From positions 2,289,593 through 2,301,293 of the forward strand of contig FN649748.1 in the NCBI GenBank assembly GCA_000310025.1: a stretch of DNA of 11,701 nucleotides, written 5' to 3'. Positions 1-8,302 of this stretch are shown here, piece after piece. The translations under genes and the position numbers were made by a program. How positions within the stretch are numbered: position 1 is the stretch's first letter; the number at the start of each line of letters is the position of its first letter. This DNA comes from Ectocarpus siliculosus. Lineage: Eukaryota > Sar > Phaeophyceae > Ectocarpales > Ectocarpaceae. The notes under the pieces were generated by a model. The model saw only the letters and a program-made list of their open reading frames with translations. It was not told the origin of the DNA and ran no database searches.

Positions 1-550
1 TTTTTGACCCTCCCCCCCTTTTTCTTAATTTTTCACGGGCGGACCCCGGGGCGCCGATCCAAAGGACCCATCCCATCCATTCCCGGTTTCGCGAATTATT
101 ACAACGACCATTTAATTTTTGTTTGTTTTTATTATCCCACGAAGGCGTTTTTAAATTCCCACCCCCATCCATCCTTACTCCATGTTATTCTTGATGGGGG
201 GGGAAAAGGGGGGGGGTTTATCCCGATGGACCAATGTTTTGTTTCAATTCTTGCCATTATTTTAATATTCAATCGCTAATTTTTTTTTCTTTTTTTGTTT
301 TTTTCCAAACTACCAGGGCTCCACCCTTTTTTTGTTTTAACTTTTTTTCTTCGGGAATTTTTTTTTCCCAATTTTTCCCATTCAAAAGTTTCCCCCCCCC
401 TGGGGGAAGCAAAACCCCCCCCCCATTGCCCACCCATCCATTTTCCAACCATGTTAAACTAGAAAGGTTCCTCAACTCACCCATAAGGGAAAATTTTTTT
501 TTTTATGGAAATTTTTTTCCCGTTCCCCCCCGGGGGGGGGGGGGGGGGGG
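1..550. other. Low-quality contig end with stretched homopolymers and a G19 run
   Basis: Positions 1-531 are dominated by inflated runs of T, C and G with few plausible codons, ending at a run of 19 G (532-550). From 551 onward the sequence has normal complexity. This looks like a noisy read tail beyond a G/C run and not biology. Open frames here should not be annotated. Confidence 0.75.
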
Positions 551-1801
551 TTGAGCTTCGGACGTTTCGCTGCTTTCTACCCACACTCGCTCTCAGTTCG
601 CGAGGGTTAATTCCTGCATGCGATTTTCTTGGTATTTTGTTTTTTTGCCAAGGGAAGGGGAAGGGGAAGATGTAGCGACGATACGGGCTTGCTTGTGATG
701 GAGCACGGTTGAGTCAGTGTTTGTCACGACGACTTACAATACGTATCCTACCGAGGAGAGGGTGGAGTCCGGTTGGAAGTATCATAACTGGCAGGTATTC
801 GCCGCACGTGGGGGTTGGTTGTTGTCCCCGCATCTCGGGGCCCTGTCCGTTACGGAGTGCCAGGTATTATTTAGTAAAAACGGGCGAATAAATACTTTCA
901 ATCGTATCTTGTCCGGCTGACCACGGAGATGGTGCTGTTCGCTTCTTCTTCTCTACACACCACCGGGAGAATCTCGCCAGCGATCGCCGGCTCGTGGCGT
1001 GAAAAGGTACAACTTTCTTTTCGTTCTCCGAGAAAAGTGTTCGTGCCGCCAACTTCACGTGCACACGCCGTTGCTAAGTCATCCCCAATCAATCAATCAT
1101 CGCGCGGGGGGCGCCTAGTCCTTGCAAGGAAGACTTTCTTCGTGTCCTGTGTTTAACTCATTGCCGGCACAGCGGCAGCGAAGTCAAGCGCTGCTGTTGG
1201 TTGAGTGCTCAAGGCCGCGCCGGTTGCGTGGGTGACCCATCCTCACGTGCAGGGATTCTTCGTTATTATATTGTTCTTCATGACGTTATACCCGACACAC
1301 AGGTCATTATTTTTTCCCTCGTCAATCCGCCCTGTGCGGCAAAAAGGAATAGGGCTTGGGTTGAGCCCGAGGCTATCCCCGGGGTATTACTACTGCTGTT
1401 CACAGCGGTTGACATCGCAGAATACGGTAGCAAGGCTTTATGCGCGCGCGCCGTGGTTGCACCTAAACACGTGCGCGCAAGTTCTTCGAGTACGCATCCG
1501 TTTCTGTTTCCATCTGGCTTTGCAGGTGGTATCTACAAAACGCGACAGCAATAAAACCGTGACCCATGCAACCGTAAGACCCAATCGGTTTGCGCAAACA
1601 CCCGAGGTCACTGGGCATCCAGCGCCTGGGGACATCCACAGCATAACATTCGCCACACCCTACCAAGACATTGAATGAAGAAAATCATCTGCAAAGTCAA
1701 TTCGCCACGCCAGGACACCGAAAGTACGCCAGACGAAAGGCCGACAAAAATCGGGACATTTTTTATGCCATCGCCCCCCCCCCCCCGCGCGCAAAAGAAG
1801 G
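551..1801. other. Flank without a supportable gene; includes the 3' region of RPAP2
   Basis: The sequence is of ordinary complexity. Several open frames of 60-157 codons occur on both strands, overlapping each other, with no recognisable domain and no splice-delimited structure. The RPAP2 3' untranslated region (minus strand) must begin at 1801; a C13 run (1774-1786) lies just past the stop codon. No canonical AATAAA was seen close by. Confidence 0.5.
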
Positions 1802-3187
1802 TTACTCTTCGAGCATGACGTCAACGAGAATCCGGAACTCTCTCGCCGACACGCCCATCTCTGCCCCGCACAACCTCGCGCACGCCTCCGCCGCGACCTC
1901 CGCCTCTTCGCCGGTCACCCCGGGCGCCGCCGCTCCTCCTTCATCGTCGCCGCCACCGCCGCCGATCGCTCCGGCGCCGAGGCCCACCGCCGTCAGGAGC
2001 ACGACGGACACCACCTTCCACTGGGCGATGGACAGGTCAGCCGCCGTGGCGGAGCTCGCGCTCCCGACGGCAGCGTTGAGGGTGTCGATCACCGCGGCCA
2101 CGGCTCGCCGACACTCCGCCCCTCCTCCGGCGACGTGCTCTCCTGCCGCCGCCGCCGCCGCTGGCTCCGCCGCTGGAGCTTCCCGGGTCTGTCGGCCTTC
2201 TAGTGCTACTGCCGACGACTCGCGTTGATTGGTCTCGGCGTCGGCGTTTTCTCCTCTTGCCGTTGTCCCTGTGCCTGATGCCGTCGCCACGGCTGGTACA
2301 TCATCGCCGGTAGTCTCCCCATTCGCCTTGCAGACACCGCCGGCCGGTGGCGCTTTGAGCGGTACCGCTTCCGCCGCCACCGCCGCAGCCGCCGCCGTCG
2401 CCCCCTCCTCCTCTACCCAGCCCCCTGGCACCCTTGCACCTTGCCTCGCCCCGGTGGCCTTGTCTGACCAAATCCACTTTTTCCGGGATCCCACGTTGTT
2501 GTGTTGCCCGCTCGTCTGAAGGATCCCGGAACGACCGTCGCCATCACCACCACCGCCACCGCCGCCACGAACGTGTAAGGTTGGGGCGGCCGCTATCAGC
2601 GCTCGCTCCGCCTGCGCCAGGTGCATATTGACCATGGTGCTCACTCCGGTGTGGCGCAAGGCACCCGTGAGAGTCGGACCCTCGCCAACGGTGGCGCCCC
2701 CGCCTCTAGCACAGCTGTCGCCAGTTCCCTTGTTGGGGCTGTCGTTAGCGTTAGCTTTCCGGCGGTCTCTGTTACGCTTGGCGTGACGACTCATCTCCGC
2801 CTCTATCGCTTCCGCCACCGCGCCCGCCTTTCTAGCTTGGAAGTCGGCGGGTACGGGCCCTAAGTGACCGGGCGATGCGCTGCTACTGTGACTGCTGTCG
2901 ATACGTGGGCCCTGCTCCGAAACGTCGCAACACGATGCCCCCGTAATCGCCGGAGAACCCGCCGGTTCAGCGGCAACGTCCCCGATTTCTGACAACGAAC
3001 GACCATTGACGCCACCCGTTTTGGCCTTGCCCGCAGACGGGAGCGGCGACGCCGCCGCCGCCGCCGCCGCCGCCGCCGCTGCTGCTGCTGCTGCTGCTCG
3101 ACCAGCTTGGCACACAGCGCGCGTCTCTGGGGATACCCACTCCGACAGGGCGCTCCACAGCAGGGCGAAGGGGGCAATCGACGACGC
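1802..3187 (-). CDS. RPAP2: RPAP2 exon 5: plant-type C-terminal region
   Basis: The acceptor is TCTGGACAG|GCG, phase 0, and the exon runs 461 codons to TAA at 1804-1802. It opens with ASSIAPFALLWSALSEWVSP, resembling the 'SFATMW..IF.WVT' motif of plant RPAP2 (RIMA). Sixteen alanines (3097-3050) and a long low-complexity stretch follow. The last 100 residues include RRAVAAVIDTLNAA, IAQWKVVSVVLLTAV and GVSAREFRILVDVMLEE. These match in order the plant C-terminal pattern 'R..VI..L', 'QWQVI.LLFL.AL' and 'EEYE.LKDL..PL'. The similarity was recognised from memory and not computed. No further intron is needed, because the conserved parts lie at both ends of one open frame. Confidence 0.82.
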   Translation of the reverse strand, partial: ASSIAPFALLWSALSEWVSPETRAVCQAGRAAAAAAAAAAAAAAAASPLPSAGKAKTGGVNGRSLSEIGDVAAEPAGSPAITGASCCDVSEQGPRIDSSHSSSASPGHLGPVPADFQARKAGAVAEAIEAEMSRHAKRNRDRRKANANDSPNKGTGDSCARGGGATVGEGPTLTGALRHTGVSTMVNMHLAQAERALIAAAPTLHVRGGGGGGGDGDGRSGILQTSGQHNNVGSRKKWIWSDKATGARQGARVPGGWVEEEGATAAAAAVAAEAVPLKAPPAGGVCKANGETTGDDVPAVATASGTGTTARGENADAETNQRESSAVALEGRQTREAPAAEPAAAAAAGEHVAGGGAECRRAVAAVIDTLNAAVGSASSATAADLSIAQWKVVSVVLLTAVGLGAGAIGGGGGDDEGGAAAPGVTGEEAEVAAEACARLCGAEMGVSAREFRILVDVMLEE

Positions 3188-6100
3188 CTGTCCAGACGCG
3201 GGCCAGACAATTGAGGGGTAAGACACGGTAGCCAAGCAGGTAAACGAATCGGCACGATTGGTGTCTGTTCGGAATATCCCTCGAACACTGATGGTTCTTG
3301 GCATCTTCCGATCCATCTGTAGGATCTTGTGAAACGGACCCCAATAGTTCCGTCAAGCGAAATACTGCGCAACTACAGAAGAGTTCCAGCAAATTCTCCA
3401 CACAACGTACATCGTCAAGGTGGCGGTAATTTAGTAGTGAAAAAAACATCTAAAAAACATGCAACGTCTGGAGGTAAAACTCACGAATTCCTCCCGCATC
3501 TCCTTGTCTCGGACGGCGTCCATGTCTATCCATGACCCCGACGACACCTCGGCAGGCATCTCTTCTCCGAAGGTCTCGCGCCAGATGGCCCTTTTTTCGT
3601 TGTAGAAGACGACACGCAAAAAATAGTAGAGACTTAAGATAGTGCGCGGCTTAGGACGTGGTTCGGGATACGACATGAAAGGAAAGCGAGAAGTATGTCG
3701 GAGGAAGCAGAAGGGAGGCTTCCTCCTCCGTTCCCGACACAAAGCACATTCGTCATGCTCTAACGACAGCATAAAGTAGCCCAAGCACGGCGGCAACAAC
3801 ACAGACCTATCGTTCTCGTCCGCGTCGTCTTTACTGTGTTCCTCGCCCTCTGACCCATCTTCTTCTTCTTCTTCTTCTTCTTCCATCTCCTTCTCGTCCT
3901 CCACCTCATCCGCCGTCAAGGGTCCTCCGTCCACGCCAAGCCCGTACTCTCGGGCACCTTTCGCCTCCTCCACTCCACCCCCCCCGCCGCCCGCGAAACC
4001 CGGACCACCGCCGCCGCCGACCCCGGGATAGCCCCCGCGGGGCATAACTCGAAAGGACAGGTCGGCCTCGATCTTCGGGAGGTGTCCCTCCACCGCCCCC
4101 GCGCCGCCCTGTGCGCGACCGCCCACCCTCACCTCCATCGGAGCGGGCACCGAGGGGGCGCGCTCGACGACCCCTCCCAGCACGCTCTTCCTCGCCGCCG
4201 CCGCCGGCTTTCCGCCTCGGCCTCTGCCAGATGAAGCTTTACCCGAGCCGCGTCCGCGCCCTCTTCGCCTGCCCGGCCCGGTGCCTGTCGCCACCGCCGC
4301 CGCCGCCGCCCTCGCCTGCTTCGCAGCGGCGGCCCTACCGCGGGCGGAAGACACCGGGGGCGAAGACGAGTTCGGTTGGGGGCTCTCTTTGGTGCCTTCG
4401 GCGAAGGAAACACGCCTGCGCCGGGTCGGCGACGGCGACCGGGATGAATCCGCCGGCGGCGGCTGCGAGCTCTCGTCAGGGGTGTTGGTGGCGGAGGAGG
4501 AGGAGAAGGACTTGACTTCTCTGGATCTCGCTTCGGAAACACTTCCTCCTGAGGGGGAAGGTTTGTCCGTGTCCATCGCGGCGGTTTCGGCTGCCGCGGC
4601 AGCCAAGGAGGCGTGTCGCGACACAACCGAAGCCGAGCAATAACCGCCGCCGCTGCTGCTGCTGCTGCTGCTGCTGCCGCTTGGTCGACTGAACCTTACG
4701 CTCTCCCACGCGGTACTTGATGGTGTGGGTGCCGGCGCCGGTGCTTTTACCGCCGTTGTCGCTTCTCGAACATCCGCAACATCCGACGCAGGTGGTGATG
4801 GCGACGCAGCAGTAGCAGCAGCAACCACAGGAGCAGAAGATGCCACCGCACTACAAGCATCCTTCTCCTCCTCGGCAGAAATTGACACGCTTTCCAGCGC
4901 GGCTCGGACGGCCGCCGTAGCGTTCTCGCCGCTTGCATTGGCACCGGCGCCCTCTCCGGGCGCTGCCGTACCTGTTGCCATGCCTTCTCCACGACCACTG
5001 CTGCTGTAGGTGATGTCGCTTGCCTCTGCCGGCGTTCCCACGCGCTCGTCGTCTCCGCCTTTGTCAGAAACCGCGGCCGAGGAAGAGACGGCGGCCTCTC
5101 CATCAGCAGCTTGCTTCCCTGGAACAGCAAGGGCCGGCGCTTCTTCACCGGCGCTCTTCTCCGATCCTCCCTCCTGGCGGTCGACACCGGCACCCTTGCC
5201 GGCGTTATCGGCAACAACACGATCTGCTGCAGCAGCAGCACCACCACCAGCAGGTAGGCGCTCCTTGGGAGGGGGGAGGTCTCTTCGCCGGGCCCGCTTG
5301 TAGACCTTCTTGGCACCGGCTCCTGCGGCGCCATGACTGTCGCCGTTGACGCCGGTGGATCCTTCCGCGGAGGAAGGGGCCGGGGGCGGGCAGGCGAGAC
5401 GGACGAGGTTTTCCCTCGTGTACGGAGGCGTCGGTGGGATAGCGGACATGAATACCTTCGTCTTCTGCTCTCACCACGGGGCAGACAAATGGGAGATAGA
5501 CAGGCGCCGATCGTTGGGGGCGGGCGCAGGGGCGGAAAAGAAGGTCAATCTGGGTCGTGGGAACGCGTGCGTGTTTGCCGAGTCCCAGCAAGTTTCACAC
5601 GGTCCATGTGGTCGGCTCTTTCCAGCGAAGATGCGCACGAAGTATTGGTGTACACCTGTCGGTTGGAGCGGAAACCTTGCTTGGTTTTATCTGGCATTGG
5701 TCACTGCAGTATCGAACAGCGCACAGAGTGACTGTAAAGTACTCTTGTTTGTGGACCAGAGAAGATTATTCGAATTGGCGCTTAGTTGGCCGAAAGGTAA
5801 TAAAAGAGAAGGGAGCGAGACAGCAATGGCGAGCACCACGGGGGCGAGCCATCCATCCTCATCACGGAAAGGAAACACACACGGGCATTGCAACGTACCG
5901 ATCACGGTAACAGACGGTTATATCCGACCTGTAGCAACATAACAAGGACATCTTTTAGGTCCTATGTACCATACTCCTACGGTTCAATGCATAGCCCGTA
6001 CCAGGTGTATACAATAATCCGATCACTGAATCAATATACATACCGAAGAATATTCCAGTAAACACTACGAAGGTGACTACCTAGGTACTGTTGTTTACAG

Positions 6101-8302
6101 CAATACAAATACTATTGACTGACATTGAGTATTCCAACACGGAGTGTCCTGGATATTTCGTATCGCACGGCAGCCGTCGTTTCAACCTCTTCACAGGAAC
6201 ACTGCTGTGCTGCTTGCAGGAAAATGTTGTGCAGACCATACAGGCTCCGAAGACGACCGGGCGTTCCTGTTTCAGATACTTTTCCGTCCTCCATCCTTCC
6301 GTGCAACGAACTCTCTTTGCCCCCTACGCTTTCTCTCACCGCCATGCACGATCGCTCGCAGAACCTCCCTAGCTGCTCTCCCTCGGGCAGGTCGAACACC
6401 AGCGGCGCGGCCAGGCGCCAGGAGGGAAGCTTGTTGCCGCAGCCGGGCCAACCGCACCTGGGCCAACGGTGAAATTATCACAAAAACAGGAAAACAGCGT
6501 CCACCAGCAAAAATGGGAAAAACATGGAGGAAAAACTGCGCTGATCTATCACAACCAATTCATACAAGTGGTCCCTACGGAGAGGGCTCATGAGAGCAAG
6601 TGCCATCAAGGGGCGACGCACGATGACACGACAAAGTCAACACGCAGGTGCCAGGTGCCAGTTGGTTATGACGTTTCCCAAGTCCAACAGCTCACACGGC
6701 TGACGTGTTATGTATGACTCGAAGAGCCCAGTGAGCCCCAAGGAACCGAAAAAGAAAAAAGATTAAAGCTGTGTACAGAGTGTTGTATGCATATTCGACT
6801 TTTATTGTTTGGTTTTGGTCTGGGCAGGGCATATCTTGTGAATTCAACTTAGGGGACAGCAGCCGATTTACCTTCACATTTGCAAAGTGGGTTCCAATTA
6901 GCTAGTTCCAATACATTCTGTTCGCCAGCAAATATCTCTTGCAGGGCAGAGATCGCACAACTCACCTCCCCTCGGCCTCGCTCCTCTCGATGACGATGTC
7001 CTGCAGGTGCTGGGGACAGAACCACGCCGCGCACTCTCGCAGCAGCGCCTCGTCGATCTCCCCGACATCCTCCGCCAGGAGGGACGACTGCAGCTGGAAG
7101 ATCTGGGTCGTGTTTGAGACGATTAACAACCACCGAAGGGCTCGTTTGAGACAAGGATCACGACTACAGCACGACACTTCACCACGGAGTTAATGTAGTA
7201 CCTGCTGTAGGTTGCGTAACACTCCCACTCCCATCCCCTGTCCAAAGCTGGACTACATACTCTTGCACGAGGAGAATATTGTACCAAAATCAGATGATGA
7301 GTTTTTGGGCTTGGGTTTCCACGGGATGGTTCCAACGCAGCATTGACACTGCGGTCAACGTTTTTGCTACGGAGCAACTGAGCTGTGAAAATTGGTCCGG
7401 GTGCGGTATGTTATGGAACCTGCGGGGTGCAGGAGTGCTATGAGGATTAGTCTACTCATCACTGAAGGAGGTACCGACAGCCGCGTGTGGTTTGTATCTA
7501 CCGTAGGTTGCATGATGTAAGACATCACATCCCCTGGACCGATTTTGGAAGCTCGGTATCTCGGCAGGAAAAACAGTGACGGTGCCGGAAATGGCAGCCT
7601 TGGAACGGTCTCGTCGAGAGCTTTCCGAAAACGTACATATACGTCGGCATCATCTTCGTCGTGGAGTAATCGAGCTTTGAAAATCGGTCCAGGGGTGTGA
7701 CATCTTATGCAACCTACGGTAAATAGTACCTGGTATGGTATTTAGTACGCCAGGGCCCAGACGGCCCACGCCCAGAAGCGCGGAAAGAAATTAATTCAAA
7801 TGCCACGAGCTGGAGTTGACTGGTTGTAGGCTCGACGGGAAGACCAGGGAGGTGCTACCAAACAGGCTCTCTCTCTCTCTCTCCCTCTTCGCTCTCTACG
7901 CAGCTGCCCCACGGACAGCAGTGGCGGTGAACAGCGGGGTGATTCAACAGGTGGAGAACATCCTTCACTTTGAGAGAATGCACAAGACACACACGGGGGG
8001 GACTCTGAAGCATCATGAATCAGGGTTGAACGACAATGACCTTCAGGACAATTCAATAGGGCGATGGGGTACCTTCGTGCCCACTGCTGAAGTACGGAGT
8101 TGTCGTTGATAGCTGTCGGATGCACCGCGACTGGTTTGTGTTTTTGTGTTTAAAAAATGTGCGGTGTGATACGCATACGGGATAACTGGGCGCTTGCTCC
8201 TTCACCTCCGTCGCAATCATTATATCTTCGGCGACACAACCACCATGCACATACCTTAGAATCTATCTTCCTCTTCACTTCTTGGGCAGTGGGCTTCTTC
8301 AT
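1802..8302 (-). CDS. RPAP2: RPAP2/Rtr1-family RNA polymerase II-associated protein (five-exon gene)
   Basis: Family role: RPAP2/Rtr1 binds RNA polymerase II, is linked to removal of Ser5 phosphate from the CTD, and takes part in Pol II assembly and nuclear import. Model: join of 8302-8255, 7102-6966, 6457-6340, 5464-3485 and 3187-1802, with every intron GT-AG and every phase compatible, 1222 aa. Residues 17-62 match the helical N-terminal part of the Rtr1 domain (QHLQDIVIERSEAEG against the family pattern 'P.HY.DVV.ER'). Residues 63-68 are the knuckle CGWPGC (family CGYPxC), and FCERSC at 94-99 completes the ligands C63, C68, C95 and C99. Residues 102-120 continue the alignment to human RPAP2 without a gap (KVFMSAIPPTPPYTR). 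Residues about 130-735 are low complexity. PFALLWSALSEWVS (about 767-780) and the last 100 residues resemble plant RPAP2. An in-frame ATG at 8371 would add 23 residues; ATG 8302 is preferred for its CCACC context. Family call is secure; the exact start and a possible extra intron in exon 4 are not. Confidence 0.9.
3050..3097 (-). repeat. Poly-alanine codon repeat (GCA)6(GCG)10
   Basis: Sixteen consecutive Ala codons in RPAP2 exon 5, six GCA followed by ten GCG. They come directly after the conserved LLWSALSEWVS block. Confidence 0.9.
3188..3484 (-). other. RPAP2 intron 4
   Basis: A 297-bp intron, donor GTGAGT at 3484-3479 and acceptor TCTGGACAG, phase 0. The flanking frames carry in-frame stops within the intron region, so splicing is required to link the two large open frames. 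Confidence 0.85.
3485..5464 (-). CDS. RPAP2: RPAP2 exon 4: end of the Rtr1 domain and long disordered linker
   Basis: The acceptor is GAGAGCAG|AAGACG; an in-frame TGA at 5473-5471 just upstream rules out read-through from further 5'. The first codons KTKVFMSAIPPTPPYTR align without a gap to KFFEAQIPKTPVWVR of human RPAP2. The rest (residues about 130-735) is compositionally biased: KRARRR (157-162, possible nuclear localisation signal), poly-Ser (8 AGC codons, 4675-4652), RRRRVSFAE (449-457), an RG/GRGR-rich stretch (about 499-520), Gly runs and eight Glu codons (3883-3860). Near the end SGSWIDMDAV resembles the Trp/acidic block before plant RPAP2's C-terminal region. The donor is GAATTC|GTGAGT, phase 0. 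Part of the exon (3806-3591) may be an in-frame intron. Confidence 0.85.
3860..3883 (-). repeat. Poly-glutamate codon repeat (GAA)8
   Basis: Eight GAA codons (TTC on the plus strand) in the acidic part of RPAP2 exon 4. Confidence 0.85.
4652..4675 (-). repeat. Poly-serine codon repeat (AGC)8
   Basis: Eight AGC codons in RPAP2 exon 4, in the disordered linker. Confidence 0.85.
5465..6339 (-). other. RPAP2 intron 3
   Basis: An 875-bp intron, donor GTGAGA and acceptor GTGAGAGCAG, phase 0. Splicing brings CMA next to KTKVF and restores gapless alignment with human RPAP2. No additional exon is needed in it. Confidence 0.88.
6340..6457 (-). CDS. RPAP2: RPAP2 exon 3: zinc knuckle of the Rtr1 domain
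   Basis: The acceptor is TTGGCCCAG|G, completing Arg-62 as AG+G; the donor is ATGGCG|GTGAGA, phase 0. The exon reads CGWPGCGN (63-70), then KLPSWRLAAPLVFDLPEG, then RFCERSCMA (93-101). C63, C68, C95 and C99 fit the Rtr1 zinc site (Cx4C...Cx3C), and VFDL before the second pair corresponds to human VYDI. The exon is only 118 nt, but its content and both splice sites make it one of the most certain parts of the gene. Confidence 0.93.
6458..6965 (-). other. RPAP2 intron 2
   Basis: A 508-bp intron, donor GTGAGT at 6965-6960 and acceptor GGCCCAG, phase 2. It splits the Rtr1 domain exactly before the zinc knuckle. It is visibly more AT-rich than the flanking exons. Confidence 0.88.
6966..7102 (-). 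CDS. RPAP2: RPAP2 exon 2: N-terminal half of the Rtr1 domain
   Basis: The acceptor is CGACCCAG|ATC and the donor is GGGAG|GTGAGT (phase 2). The exon encodes IFQLQSSLLAEDVGEIDEA, then LLRECAAWFCPQHLQDIVIE and RSEAEG plus the split Arg-62 codon. The pattern 'LL(A/E)E....E..L..C..(W/F)..P.H..D(I/V)V.ER' is the conserved Rtr1 helix block that precedes the zinc knuckle in human and yeast proteins. CAG trinucleotides at 7096-7094 and 7090-7088 (minus) could serve as slightly later acceptors, but 7102 keeps the phase with exon 1. Confidence 0.88.
7204..7425. repeat. MITE-like inverted-repeat element A, degenerate relative of element B
   Basis: The right arm, about 7380-7425 (GAGCTGTGAAAATTGGTCC and on), is a diverged direct copy of element B's right arm (GAGCTTTGAAAATCGGTCC and on). 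The left arm, about 7204-7250 (GCTGTAGGTTGCGTAAC... CCCCTGTCCAAAGCTGG), is its imperfect inverted partner. It lies about 75 bp from element B in the same orientation, with about the same arm spacing. It seems to be an older copy. Confidence 0.6.
7499..7721. repeat. MITE-like inverted-repeat element B (in RPAP2 intron 1)
   Basis: The left arm 7499-7555 and the right arm 7671-7721 are reverse complements. The outer 15 bases TACCGTAGGTTGCAT match exactly; after a short gapped part, CCCCTGGACCGATTTT (16 bases) matches exactly again, and the arms end in AAGCTCG. The loop of about 115 bp has no coding content. The size and the lack of a transposase fit a non-autonomous foldback or MITE-type element. 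No clear target-site duplication was identified. Confidence 0.75.
7867..7882. repeat. (CT)8 microsatellite
   Basis: A dinucleotide tract within RPAP2 intron 1. Confidence 0.85.
8255..8302 (-). CDS. RPAP2: RPAP2 exon 1 (residues 1-16)
   Basis: Sixteen codons, MKKPTAQEVKRKIDSK, starting at an ATG in the context CCACCATGA and ending AAG|GTATGT, a good donor in phase 0. Joined to exon 2 it gives a charged helix running into IFQLQSSLLAED, like the Lys/Arg-rich helix before the 'LLEE' segment in animal RPAP2. It is too short for ORF finding; it is supported by start context, donor and phase match. An additional exon inside the 1152-bp intron is not excluded. Confidence 0.65.

Larger units (their letters stand above)
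7103..8254 (-). other. RPAP2 intron 1
   Basis: A 1152-bp intron, donor GTATGT and acceptor CGACCCAG, phase 0. It contains the two inverted-repeat elements at 7204-7425 and 7499-7721 and a (CT)8 tract at 7867-7882. No coding exon was recognised inside it. Confidence 0.65.

Noticed and set aside
1201-1678. Overlapping plus-strand frames of 117 and 157 codons
   Set aside because: Two frames overlap with no recognisable domain and no splice structure; they may be chance in moderately GC-rich DNA.
1671-2863. Plus-strand open frames of 80-185 codons rich in Ala, Pro and Ser
   Set aside because: They are antisense shadows of the GC-rich RPAP2 exon 5, which has conserved motifs on the minus strand.
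4111-5349. Other-frame Arg/Pro-rich open frames on both strands (94-195 codons)
   Set aside because: They overlap RPAP2 exon 4 and arise from repetitive GC-rich codons; no motifs, starts or splice sites support them.
5449-5449. ATG at 5449 as the start of an independent 672-codon gene
   Set aside because: The five codons upstream, after an AG acceptor, align to the Rtr1 domain, and splicing to exon 3 makes the ATG an internal methionine (residue 107).
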